This document shows, in pieces, positions 35,156-42,623 of a stretch of DNA of 64,000 nucleotides. Source of the DNA: UBA5069 sp964560495 (GTDB lineage: Bacteria > Chloroflexota > Anaerolineae > Caldilineales > Caldilineaceae); the NCBI GenBank assembly GCA_964560495.1, contig CAZLMM010000014.1:1-64000 (forward strand), written 5' to 3'. A model generated the notes under the pieces. It worked only from the letters and a program-made list of their open reading frames with translations. It was not told the DNA's origin and ran no database searches. The translations under genes and the position numbers were made by a program. Position 1 is the first letter of the stretch; each line of letters opens with the position of its first letter.

Positions 35156-35947
35156 CTAGCCTGCATCTCGATGAAGCGAAAGTACACGATAATGGTAGGG
35201 ATAGGCAGTTGCAAAGCCTGCGCTGGCATAAAGCATCTGTGCGGTGACGTTCGGCTGGGTCACCTGCAAATAGGCGCGGGTGGCGTCATTCATCTGCGCC
35301 CAGATCGCCAGCGCGCGCAGGATGGCCTTGGCCGCCCCGCGCCGACGGAAGCCGTGCAAAGTGGACATGCAGAAGACGCCCAGCCAGCCATCCTCGATGA
35401 CGCCCAGCCCCACTGCGGCTGGCGCACCATCCACGGCGGCCTGGACAAAGAGCCGGGGCTGAGCGATCTTGCGCAGGATGGCAGCGCGCATGGTCGCGGC
35501 GTACCCCTCAACCTCTTCAGCAATCACATACAGCCGAAACCACTCTTCATCAAACTCTTCGCTGCCTTCGATCACCAGGTGCGGAAGCAGGCGCAGAGGC
35601 GTCGTGCGCTGGAGAGTGTCACTCAACTGGGCAATCTGCACGAACGTGGGAGAGATGCGGTCATAGCCGGCTTGCGCAAGAAGATCATCCAGGTCGGCAG
35701 GCTGGGCTGCCGGAGTGATCTGGAAACGCGGCGCCAACCCTTGTTCACGATAGAGATGCTCCACCGCGGCGATCTTCTCCGCGACGCCCGCCGCGCCACT
35801 GGCTTCGTTCGGCCAGACGGAATTCGCCCGTCCGGTGACGCCGCCGGCGAAGCGCAACCGCCAGCCATCAAGATGGCGCACCTCCAGGGCGGGCCAGGCG
35901 TTGAATACACGCCGCTCGATCTCGAACGCAAGTTGTGCAGTATCCAT
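35156..35947 (-). CDS. GNAT-family N-acetyltransferase
   Basis: A 263-residue GNAT-fold protein. The C-terminal half has the acetyl-CoA site: VGLGVIEDGWLGVFCMSTL forms the central strands, and the pyrophosphate loop is GFRRRGAAKAILRAL (an R-x-x-G-x-A type). YLQVTQPNVTAQMLYASAGF is the typical C-terminal signature. The N-terminal half (FEIERRVFNAWPALEVRHLDGW) is like that of double-GNAT or MshD-like proteins. The acceptor is unknown. The ATG is 6 nt from TGGTATACT, so the mRNA is probably leaderless. Confidence 0.82.
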   Translation of the reverse strand: MDTAQLAFEIERRVFNAWPALEVRHLDGWRLRFAGGVTGRANSVWPNEASGAAGVAEKIAAVEHLYREQGLAPRFQITPAAQPADLDDLLAQAGYDRISPTFVQIAQLSDTLQRTTPLRLLPHLVIEGSEEFDEEWFRLYVIAEEVEGYAATMRAAILRKIAQPRLFVQAAVDGAPAAVGLGVIEDGWLGVFCMSTLHGFRRRGAAKAILRALAIWAQMNDATRAYLQVTQPNVTAQMLYASAGFATAYPYHYRVLSLHRDAG

Positions 35948-35953
35948 GTCAGA

Positions 35954-35962
35954 AGTATACCA
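35954..35962 (-). promoter_or_regulatory. Extended -10 box 6 nt from ATG (leaderless GNAT mRNA)
   Basis: On the minus strand TGGTATACT (35962-35954) is followed by TCTGAC and the ATG at 35947. The nonamer is identical to the one at 923-931. No good -35 sequence was found. Confidence 0.6.
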
Positions 35963-36024
35963 CGGTTCGTCTCTTTGCCACCTCTGTGCTACACTCGCAG
36001 ACGGGCTGCCAGTAGTTGGTGGTC

Positions 36025-36078
36025 GCCAGCCATCGGTTGAAACCGACGGCTGGCAGACAAAACCCGCTGAAGCGGGTT
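36025..36078. repeat. Tandem hairpin pair upstream of methyltransferase
   Basis: The first stem, GCCAGCCATCGGTT (36025-36038), pairs with its complement up to 36054 with one mismatch. The second is a perfect 8-bp stem AACCCGCT/AGCGGGTT (36061-36078) with a 2-nt loop. Both lie just before the ATG at 36105. They look like REP-type elements seen widely in Chloroflexota and cyanobacteria (recalled, not searched). They may affect translation of the gene. Confidence 0.55.
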
Positions 36079-36104
36079 GGGGATCTATCTACACAAAGGA
36101 TGTT

Positions 36105-36980
36105 ATGGCCGATCCAGAATTATCGAATTACGCCCTGCTCGATTCGGGCGATATGCAAAAGCTAGAGCGCATCGGGACCTATCGCCTGGTGCGCCCGGCG
36201 CCCCAGGCCATCTGGACGCCGCGCCTCCCCAAGGTCGAATGGAACAAAGTCGACGGCGTCTATGTGCGTGAGAGTGAAGGCGGCGGCCATTGGGAGTGGA
36301 AGACCAAGGTCAAGCGCGAGTTCACCGTGCTCTACGGTCATCTCTCCTTTGAGATTCACCTGACCAATTTCGGCCACATGGGATTGTTTCCCGAACAGGC
36401 GGCCCAGTGGGATTGGTTGCGCCAGCATATCCGCGCTCGCATGGCGCGCACCCACGACCGTAACCTCTATATCCTCAATCTCTTCGGCTACACGGGCGGT
36501 AGTACGCTGGCGTGTAGCCAGGCAGGAGCACATCTGGTGCATGTGGACGCTGCCAAAGCCGTCGTCGATTGGGCGCGCAAGAACACTCAACTCTGCGCTC
36601 TCGACGACCGCCCCATTCGATGGCTGGTGGATGACGCGCTCAAATTCCTCAAGCGAGAACAACGCCGCTCCACACGTTACCAGGGCATCATCCTCGACCC
36701 ACCCTCCTTCGGTCGCGGCCCCCAGGGCGAGGTCTTCAAGATCGAGAAAGACCTGATCCCCCTGTTGGAGTTGTGTCGGGAGCTTTTGGCCGACGACGCC
36801 CTCTTCGTACTCTATAGCTGCCACACACCCGGCTTTACCCCCATCGCCATGAGCAACCAGTTGGCGGATGTGGTGAGCGGGCGGCGCGGCGCGCTCGAAG
36901 GCGGCGAGATGACCGTCGCTGACAGCGAAGGGCGTCTGCTGCCCAGCGGCGCCTATGCCCGCTGGCTAGCAGAACGATAG
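36105..36980 (+). CDS. Class I SAM-dependent methyltransferase (RlmI-like)
   Basis: A 291-residue methyltransferase of the RlmI/RlmK C-terminal type. The SAM-binding loop is NLFGYTGGSTLACSQAGA (near residues 125-142). The acidic residue after strand 2 is in HVDAAKAVVDWARKN, and the catalytic motif DPPSFGRG is at 198-205. The PUA domain of RlmI is absent, so rRNA may not be the target. The ATG at 36105 has AAAGGA upstream; the open frame extends further 5' but only into the hairpin region. It is followed 16 bp later by a second RNA-methyltransferase-like gene. Confidence 0.88.
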   Translation: MADPELSNYALLDSGDMQKLERIGTYRLVRPAPQAIWTPRLPKVEWNKVDGVYVRESEGGGHWEWKTKVKREFTVLYGHLSFEIHLTNFGHMGLFPEQAAQWDWLRQHIRARMARTHDRNLYILNLFGYTGGSTLACSQAGAHLVHVDAAKAVVDWARKNTQLCALDDRPIRWLVDDALKFLKREQRRSTRYQGIILDPPSFGRGPQGEVFKIEKDLIPLLELCRELLADDALFVLYSCHTPGFTPIAMSNQLADVVSGRRGALEGGEMTVADSEGRLLPSGAYARWLAER

Positions 36981-36996
36981 TCAGACGAAACGCTTC

Positions 36997-37806
36997 ATGC
37001 CCATTGAGATCACTAGCACAGCCAACGCTCGCATCAAGGAAACGCTGCGCCTGGAGAAACGCGGCGAGCGGGATCGACGACGGTCGATGTTGATCGAAGG
37101 CGCTCGCGAAGTGGAGCGGGCGCTGGCTGCCGGCGTCATCCCCCGCGAAGCCTATGTCTGTCGCGATCTCCTTATCGTCCCGGCAGATCTTGACGCCTTT
37201 CAGCGGTTGCAGACATTGGAGCGCCAGGGCGTTACGCAGCTCTTTCTCGTCAGCGCACCGGTCTACGCCAGACTCGTCGTGCGCGAGCAGAGCGGTGGAA
37301 TCTTGCTGATTGCTCCCTATCTTGAGCGCGCACTGACAGAGACGCGCTTGAGCGCTAATCCTTTCGTGGCTGTGATCGAGGGAGTGGAAAAGCCGGGCAA
37401 CCTGGGCGCCATCCTACGCAGCGCCGACGGCGCGGGTGTTGATCTGGTCATCGTCACCCAGGGCGGTACAGACATCTACAACCCAAACGTGGTGCGGGCC
37501 AGCCTGGGCGCACTCTTCACAGTACCTGTTGTCGCATGTTCCACAGCAGAAGCAATCGACTGGCTGAAAAGCCGCCGCATCAAGATCATCGCCGCCTCGC
37601 CTGAAGGAAACCTTTCCTACACGAAAGTTGACATGACCGGAGCAGTCGCTTTGGTATTAGGCAGCGAAGCATGGGGGCTGAGTGATGCGTGGCGCAGCAG
37701 CGCAGATGAGTTGGTTTCCATTCCCATGGCTGGGGTCATCGACAGTCTCAATCTCTCTACTTCAGCCGCGCTCCTCTTCTACGAAGTCGTGCGACAGCGC
37801 GCTTAA
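36997..37806 (+). CDS. TrmH/SpoU-family RNA 2'-O-methyltransferase
   Basis: A 269-residue SPOUT enzyme that methylates a ribose 2'-hydroxyl in rRNA or tRNA. An N-terminal L30e-like substrate-binding part (about 1-110) precedes the trefoil-knot domain. The three family motifs are present: GNLGAILRSADG (134-145), LVLGSEAWGLS (219-229) and IPMAGVIDSLNLSTSAA (242-258). The RNA target is not determinable. It is probably in one unit with the upstream methyltransferase. No Shine-Dalgarno sequence is evident. Confidence 0.92.
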   Translation: MPIEITSTANARIKETLRLEKRGERDRRRSMLIEGAREVERALAAGVIPREAYVCRDLLIVPADLDAFQRLQTLERQGVTQLFLVSAPVYARLVVREQSGGILLIAPYLERALTETRLSANPFVAVIEGVEKPGNLGAILRSADGAGVDLVIVTQGGTDIYNPNVVRASLGALFTVPVVACSTAEAIDWLKSRRIKIIAASPEGNLSYTKVDMTGAVALVLGSEAWGLSDAWRSSADELVSIPMAGVIDSLNLSTSAALLFYEVVRQRA

Positions 37807-38020
37807 CCCAGGTTAACTCCCCTCGCAAACGCGGTTTCAGGATAGGCTCTAAGCAAGTTGCCAATCCGCCGCGGGCGCGCCGTCCCCCCATGCGCCAAAA
37901 CTGGCGTCCTGCACCCCTTGATCTCACCCATCTCCCATGCTATGGTATGCACCACGCCGCCCAATCTGACAGCGGCGCAAAAGATTCCATTGGACTGTAA
38001 TGTGGAAAGGTATCGAAGCA

Positions 38021-38161
38021 ATGATTGACACTCTGCAAATGGGGCTGGCCCTTGCCATCGGCGGGATCGGTCTGTTCCTGGTTGTTCACTTACGCAATGT
38101 CCGCGCCGCGGCGGCCGGTGCGTCGCCCATGACCCGTTCACAAGAAGGAGGCGTCCGGTGA
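38021..38161 (+). CDS. Small single-span membrane protein (46 aa)
   Basis: A 46-codon frame that reads MIDTLQMGLALAIGGIGLFL followed by VVHLRNVRAAA. It has one hydrophobic segment (about residues 6-22) and a basic, Ala-rich tail. GGAAAGG precedes the ATG. The stop overlaps the GTG start of the binding-protein gene by 4 bp (GTGA). This coupling, the clean membrane helix and the absence of another role for the 214-bp gap favour a real gene. The function is unknown; it may be a small partner of the transport protein. Confidence 0.5.
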   Translation: MIDTLQMGLALAIGGIGLFLVVHLRNVRAAAAGASPMTRSQEGGVR

Positions 38162-39228
38162 GACGTCAGATCATTCAGAGATCGAACCTGGCGCTGCTGG
38201 GTGTGACATTCGCGCTTGTCCTGGCGATCACAGGGTGCCAGGCAGTGTCGCCAGCCAGCGAAGGCGCTGCCTCCACCGCAGCGACCGGCGCCGCAGAGAC
38301 GCTCACCGTCTACTCTGGGCGCAGTGAGAATCTGGTTGCGCCAGTCATCGAAAAGTTCGAGGCTGCTGCTGGCGTCAATGTGGATGTACGCTATGGCAGC
38401 ACAAGCGAGATGGCGGCCACAATTCTGGAAGAAGGGGACAACTCGCCCGCCGATGTTTTCTTCGCCCAAGACGCTGGCGCGCTGGGCGCGGTGGCGAAGG
38501 AAGGACGGCTGGCCGAATTGCCAGTGGAGATTCTGGACCAGGTGGAGGAAAAGTATCGTAGCGCCAACGACAACTGGGTGGGCGTAAGTGGGCGTGCGCG
38601 CGTGCTCGTCTATAACACCAACAACATCGCGCCCGAAGACTTACCCGCCAATGTCTACGAATTGACCGATCCCAAGTGGCAGGGTCGCGTGGGTTGGGCG
38701 CCGACCAATGGCAGTTTCCAGGCCTTTGTCACAGCCATGCGGCTCTTGGACGGCGATGAAAAGACACGCCAATGGCTAACGGACATGCTCGCCAATGGCG
38801 TTCAAATCTACGACAACAACACAAGCATCGTCAACGCCGTCGGCGCTGGCGAGATCGACCTGGGTCTGGTGAATCACTACTACCTCTATCAGTTTCTCAA
38901 AGAGCAGGGAGAAGGCTTCCCTGCAGCGAATCACTTCTTCCCCGAGCCGGGCGCAGGCTCTATCGTCAATGTAGCTGGCGTGGGCATTCTCGACACCACC
39001 GCCCACCGCGAGCTGGCAGAGCAATTCATCGCCTATTTGCTGGGCAATGAAGCGCAGCAATACTTCGCCGATGAAACCGTTGAGTATCCCCTCGCCGGCG
39101 AAGACATCGCCGTCAATCCTACCCTGAAACCCTTGGCTGAGATTGCCATCCCCAACCTTGACCTCAGTCAACTTGAGGATTTGCAGGCCACCCTGCAAAT
39201 GTTGGAAGAGACAGGAGTGTTGCAATAA
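38158..39228 (+). CDS. Fe(III)-type ABC transporter substrate-binding lipoprotein
   Basis: A 356-residue periplasmic-binding-type lipoprotein. It starts with GTG at 38158, supported by AAGGAGG 6 nt upstream. The signal ends at LAITGC (Cys27). The mature part is like FutA/FbpA: TVYSGRSENLVAPVIEKFEA, DVFFAQDAGALGAVA, and LVNHYYLYQFLKEQ with the tyrosine pair that usually coordinates iron. The usual permease and ATPase genes are not adjacent, so it is an orphan in this window. A hairpin terminator follows. Confidence 0.9.
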   Translation: MRRQIIQRSNLALLGVTFALVLAITGCQAVSPASEGAASTAATGAAETLTVYSGRSENLVAPVIEKFEAAAGVNVDVRYGSTSEMAATILEEGDNSPADVFFAQDAGALGAVAKEGRLAELPVEILDQVEEKYRSANDNWVGVSGRARVLVYNTNNIAPEDLPANVYELTDPKWQGRVGWAPTNGSFQAFVTAMRLLDGDEKTRQWLTDMLANGVQIYDNNTSIVNAVGAGEIDLGLVNHYYLYQFLKEQGEGFPAANHFFPEPGAGSIVNVAGVGILDTTAHRELAEQFIAYLLGNEAQQYFADETVEYPLAGEDIAVNPTLKPLAEIAIPNLDLSQLEDLQATLQMLEETGVLQ

Positions 39229-39232
39229 TCGG

Positions 39233-39270
39233 AACGAGTGGGGAGAGAGCTGGCTTTCTCCCCACTCGTT
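39233..39270. terminator. Bidirectional hairpin terminator
   Basis: AACGAGTGGGGAGA (39233-39246) pairs perfectly with TCTCCCCACTCGTT (39257-39270). It lies 5 nt after the stop of the binding protein and touches the stop of the convergent polymerase gene, so it can serve both. Confidence 0.75.
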
Positions 39271-42200
39271 ATCCCCCGTTTGCGACGACTTCCTCCACTC
39301 GAAAACACCCGCCGCCCCAGGCATCCACCACCCAGCGACCAGACAATTGCAACGGCTGCCATGCCTGCGGGCGCGTCCCACCCATCGCCATGACATAGGA
39401 GCGTCCATCGCTCAGAAAGTAGCCTTTGCCGCCGGTCCAACCTGGGAGACGCACAGCATGAATGAGAACCCTGCGCCCCGGTTGGCCGGCCAGGTCCGCC
39501 AGCGGTGTTGCGTTTTCCGGCGGCGCAGCAAGATCCAACGGATGGACGGTGAGCGGATAGCCGAGCAGATGCTGTTCCCAGGCCATACGCTGGGCTGGCG
39601 TCTCTGCTGGCGGGTCGCTGACGGTGAAGTCAAAGGCCATCTGCATCCCCTCCCGACCCATCCGTTCCATCTCGGCCAACAGTCCCGCTCGGCTCGCCCC
39701 CAGACCATCCAGCGCCCCACACTGCACGAGATGGGTCAACTCCTTTGCCTGGAGCTGAACTCTTGCACACAGATCCATCGGACCACTGAACGGCCCTTCA
39801 TGTCGGGCCGCAACGATGTCTGCGATGGCGCTATGACGCAAGTCGCGCACCTGGCCCAGCCCCATGTAGAGCGCAAAGCCCTCGTTATTGGTCTCCAGGG
39901 TGAATTCGTACTGGCTCACGTTGATGTGCGGAGGATGCACCTTGAGCCCCAGCCGGACAGCCTCGGCCATGTAGACTGCAGGATGATGAAAACCACCCCA
40001 ATCGGCCAGACGTGCGCACAGAAAGGCGGCGGGCCAGTGGGCTTTGAGATAGGCCGAGCGATAACTCACATCAGCATAGGCGGTCGCGTGCCCCTGGTTG
40101 AAACCATAGCCGGCGAAGGCCTGCACCTGCTCCCACAGCGTGGCAGCCTGTTGCGGCGAAAAACCGGGACCGCGGTCATTGCGCTGGCAACCTGACACAA
40201 AGCGCGTGCGCAGGGCAGCGATGGCCTCTGGTCGAAACTTGCTCATCCCCTTGCGCAGTTCCTCGGCCTCGGCCCAGGATAGGCCGGCGATCTCGGTGGC
40301 GACGCGCAGAATCTGTTCTTGAAAGAGCAGAACGCCCTGCGTTGGACGGAGAATCGGCGCCAATGCCGGATGGAGAAAGGTCACTGGCTCTTCACCCCGA
40401 TAGCGACGCACGAAAGACGCCGCCATTCCGCCCGTGGCCGGCCCCGGTTTGAAGAACGCATTCGCAACTGCCAGGTCGCGCACCGTGGCCGCCCGCAATT
40501 GACGCAGGGTGCGCTGCGCTCCCTCGGATTCGCATTGAAAAACGCCCACAGCATCGCCCCGCGCCAACAGCGCCGCCGTGGCGGGGTCATTCATTGGAAT
40601 GGCGTTTAGGGTGAAGGTGGAGTCGAAGTGTGTCTGCACCAGCTCAGCGGCGTCCGCCAGCACGGTCAACGCCCGAATGCCCAGCAAATCCATCTTGGGC
40701 AAGCCGATGGCCTCCACATCGTCGTGGTCGAACTGGGTGATGAGAAACCCCTTTGACGCCCACTGCACTGGAACGACATCCGTGAGTGGGCCGGGCGTCA
40801 CGACGACGCCGCCTGGGTGGACGCTGAGATGGTCGGGCTGCCCCACCAGTGCGTAGGCGTCAGCCAATGCCAGACGTTCGGTCGGGTCGTCGATTTGGCG
40901 AAGCAGCGTCTCCACATCAGAATGGACGCGGCGTCGGGGATCAGGATGCCATGCATCGGGCAGCAGGCTGACCAGCTGCTTGATTGCGTCCTCGCTCAGC
41001 CCGTAAGCCTTTCCCACCTCGCGCACGGCCGAACGCGGCTGAAATGTGTTCACGGTCGCCACCAAGGCCACCCGCTCCGCCCCATAGGTGCGGCGCACAT
41101 AGTCGAGCACTTCGTCACGTCGTCGGCTGCAAAAATCCAGATCGATGTCAGGCAGACTCGTGCGCGCCGGGTTCAGAAACCTCTCAAAGAGAAGGTCATT
41201 GGCGATGGGATCGACCGTCGTGATGCCCAGGCAATAGGCGACCAGGGAGTTGGCTACGCTGCCGCGCGTGCTGACAGGAATCGAACGACTGCGGGCGAAA
41301 CGCACCACATCGGCCACCAGGAGAAAAAATGGAGCAAAACCATGAGAGCCGATGGCCTCCAGTTCGTTGCTCAGGCGTGCAAGAACAACAGGATCGTGGC
41401 CAAAACGCTCGTGCAATCCCGCTTGCGCCAGTCGCGCCAGCGCAGCATCAGGCGTTTCGTTTTTGGGCAGCGTCAGCGCCGGCCAAAGCGGACGACCGTC
41501 AGGCAGCGAGGGTTGGCACTCAGCCACGATCTCACCGACGGCAGCCAGCGCCTGGGGCATCGCTTGAAAACGTTGACCCATCTCGCCAGGGGAGAGCCAG
41601 TGAACCGTCCTCGTTTCATCGCCGCCGCCAGATGCGTCCTCCGGCGACAGGTCGGCCAGGGTGACATTGCGCTTGATGGCGGCCAGCAGGCGCAGCAGAG
41701 GTCGTTCACCAGCGCGCAACGTATGGACAGGCTGCGCCGCCGCGCTGCGCACGCCGACGCGTTGGGCCAGAGCCATGGTTGCGCGCCCAAGCTGGACATC
41801 CGCCGGCGTGTGCAGCTCGACCGTCAGACAGAAATACGCGTCGAAGACCCGGGCCAGCGCAGTCGCTACACGCAGGGCGGACCCATCATCCCCCATGCGC
41901 AGAGCATCGTCAACCCAGCTTCCCCGGCCACCGCACAGGCAGAAAAGCCCGGAGCGGTTTTCCGCCAGGCTCTGCCAGGGGACGCCCCGCTGTTGCAGCG
42001 CCTCCCGGTCAGGGACGCCTTGCAATAGCGAAGAGAGACGACACAGGGAACGGTAGCCGTCTGCGTTGCGCGCCAGCAAAACGACGTCGCCCCTTGTCCC
42101 AGCGGCCCCATCCACGCCAGCCACGGTCAGCGTCATGCCGACGATCGGCTGGACGCCGGCAGCGCTGCACGCCCGGTTGAAAGAGATGACTCCGTAGAGC

Positions 42201-42343
42201 GCATTGCGATCGGTCAGGGCCAAATGGGTCAATCCATCCCCCTGCGCTCGAGCAACCAGCCCCGAAATGGGAGCGACGGCGCCGAGCAGCGTGAAGTGGG
42301 AATGGACCCGCAGGTGCGTGAATGAAGTAAGCGGATCGGTCAT
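39269..42343 (-). CDS. dnaE: DnaE-type DNA polymerase III alpha subunit, DnaE2-like
   Basis: A 1024-residue C-family polymerase. The N-terminal PHP domain has RVHSHFTLLGAV. LALTDRNALYGV has Arg where replicative DnaE has His-Gly, a change typical of error-prone DnaE2/ImuC. The polymerase carboxylate motif is LPDIDLDFCSRRRDEV (about residues 398-413), and LLFQEQILRVATEI and GFNQGHATAYADVSY are also present. The C-terminus has an OB-like region and no extended tau-binding domain, again as in DnaE2. No imuA/imuB or lexA gene is in the window. The true replicative enzyme is expected elsewhere. The promoter lies 6 nt from the ATG. Confidence 0.9.
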   Translation of the reverse strand: MTDPLTSFTHLRVHSHFTLLGAVAPISGLVARAQGDGLTHLALTDRNALYGVISFNRACSAAGVQPIVGMTLTVAGVDGAAGTRGDVVLLARNADGYRSLCRLSSLLQGVPDREALQQRGVPWQSLAENRSGLFCLCGGRGSWVDDALRMGDDGSALRVATALARVFDAYFCLTVELHTPADVQLGRATMALAQRVGVRSAAAQPVHTLRAGERPLLRLLAAIKRNVTLADLSPEDASGGGDETRTVHWLSPGEMGQRFQAMPQALAAVGEIVAECQPSLPDGRPLWPALTLPKNETPDAALARLAQAGLHERFGHDPVVLARLSNELEAIGSHGFAPFFLLVADVVRFARSRSIPVSTRGSVANSLVAYCLGITTVDPIANDLLFERFLNPARTSLPDIDLDFCSRRRDEVLDYVRRTYGAERVALVATVNTFQPRSAVREVGKAYGLSEDAIKQLVSLLPDAWHPDPRRRVHSDVETLLRQIDDPTERLALADAYALVGQPDHLSVHPGGVVVTPGPLTDVVPVQWASKGFLITQFDHDDVEAIGLPKMDLLGIRALTVLADAAELVQTHFDSTFTLNAIPMNDPATAALLARGDAVGVFQCESEGAQRTLRQLRAATVRDLAVANAFFKPGPATGGMAASFVRRYRGEEPVTFLHPALAPILRPTQGVLLFQEQILRVATEIAGLSWAEAEELRKGMSKFRPEAIAALRTRFVSGCQRNDRGPGFSPQQAATLWEQVQAFAGYGFNQGHATAYADVSYRSAYLKAHWPAAFLCARLADWGGFHHPAVYMAEAVRLGLKVHPPHINVSQYEFTLETNNEGFALYMGLGQVRDLRHSAIADIVAARHEGPFSGPMDLCARVQLQAKELTHLVQCGALDGLGASRAGLLAEMERMGREGMQMAFDFTVSDPPAETPAQRMAWEQHLLGYPLTVHPLDLAAPPENATPLADLAGQPGRRVLIHAVRLPGWTGGKGYFLSDGRSYVMAMGGTRPQAWQPLQLSGRWVVDAWGGGCFRVEEVVANGG

Positions 42344-42349
42344 AGCGTG

Positions 42350-42378
42350 ATCATACGGGGAGATGACGGAAACGCCAA
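42350..42378 (-). promoter_or_regulatory. Promoter with -10 box 6 nt from dnaE ATG
   Basis: On the minus strand TTGGCG (42378-42373), a 17-nt spacer and TATGAT (42355-42350) are followed by CACGCT and the ATG. This is the best-spaced example of the leaderless pattern in the window. Confidence 0.65.
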
Positions 42379-42552
42379 ACCGCCAAATGAATCCACTCCT
42401 ACCAACTTCGAGCAGATTCTACGCTAAGATACCTTTGATGTAACGATGTCTGCAAGAAACCGATTCACCTGCACAGGTGCGCTGTAAGCCCTACGCAATA
42501 ACCACGCATTGTGCGCAGCGTGGTTGTGAACGGCAGTCGAATTTACGGTTTG

Positions 42553-42581
42553 TTGACTCTGTTTGCGCCATATGTTAGACT
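42553..42581 (+). promoter_or_regulatory. Probable ftsH promoter
   Basis: TTGACT (42553-42558), a 17-nt spacer, then TAGACT (42576-42581). The start near 42588 falls inside the palindrome at 42586-42602. Confidence 0.7.
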
Positions 42582-42585
42582 CATA

Positions 42586-42602
42586 GTGAACAGATTGTTC
42601 AC
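42586..42602. promoter_or_regulatory. Palindromic operator candidate at the ftsH start site
   Basis: GTGAACA, GAT, TGTTCAC is a perfect 7-bp inverted repeat with a 3-nt centre, lying over the predicted transcription start. The odd spacing excludes a standard GAAC-N4-GTTC LexA box, and it is not the CIRCE sequence. A repressor site is the simplest reading. Confidence 0.45.
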
Positions 42603-42623
42603 CATTCTTCGAGAAAATAAGAG

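Noticed and set aside
40817..42028. A 403-codon plus-strand frame opposite dnaE
   Set aside because: It is Arg/Gln/His-rich, lacks any motif and is fully antisense to a clear polymerase gene.
42586..42602. LexA (GAAC-N4-GTTC) or CIRCE box at ftsH
   Set aside because: The half-sites are separated by five bases rather than four, and the CIRCE halves TTAGCACTC/GAGTGCTAA are absent.
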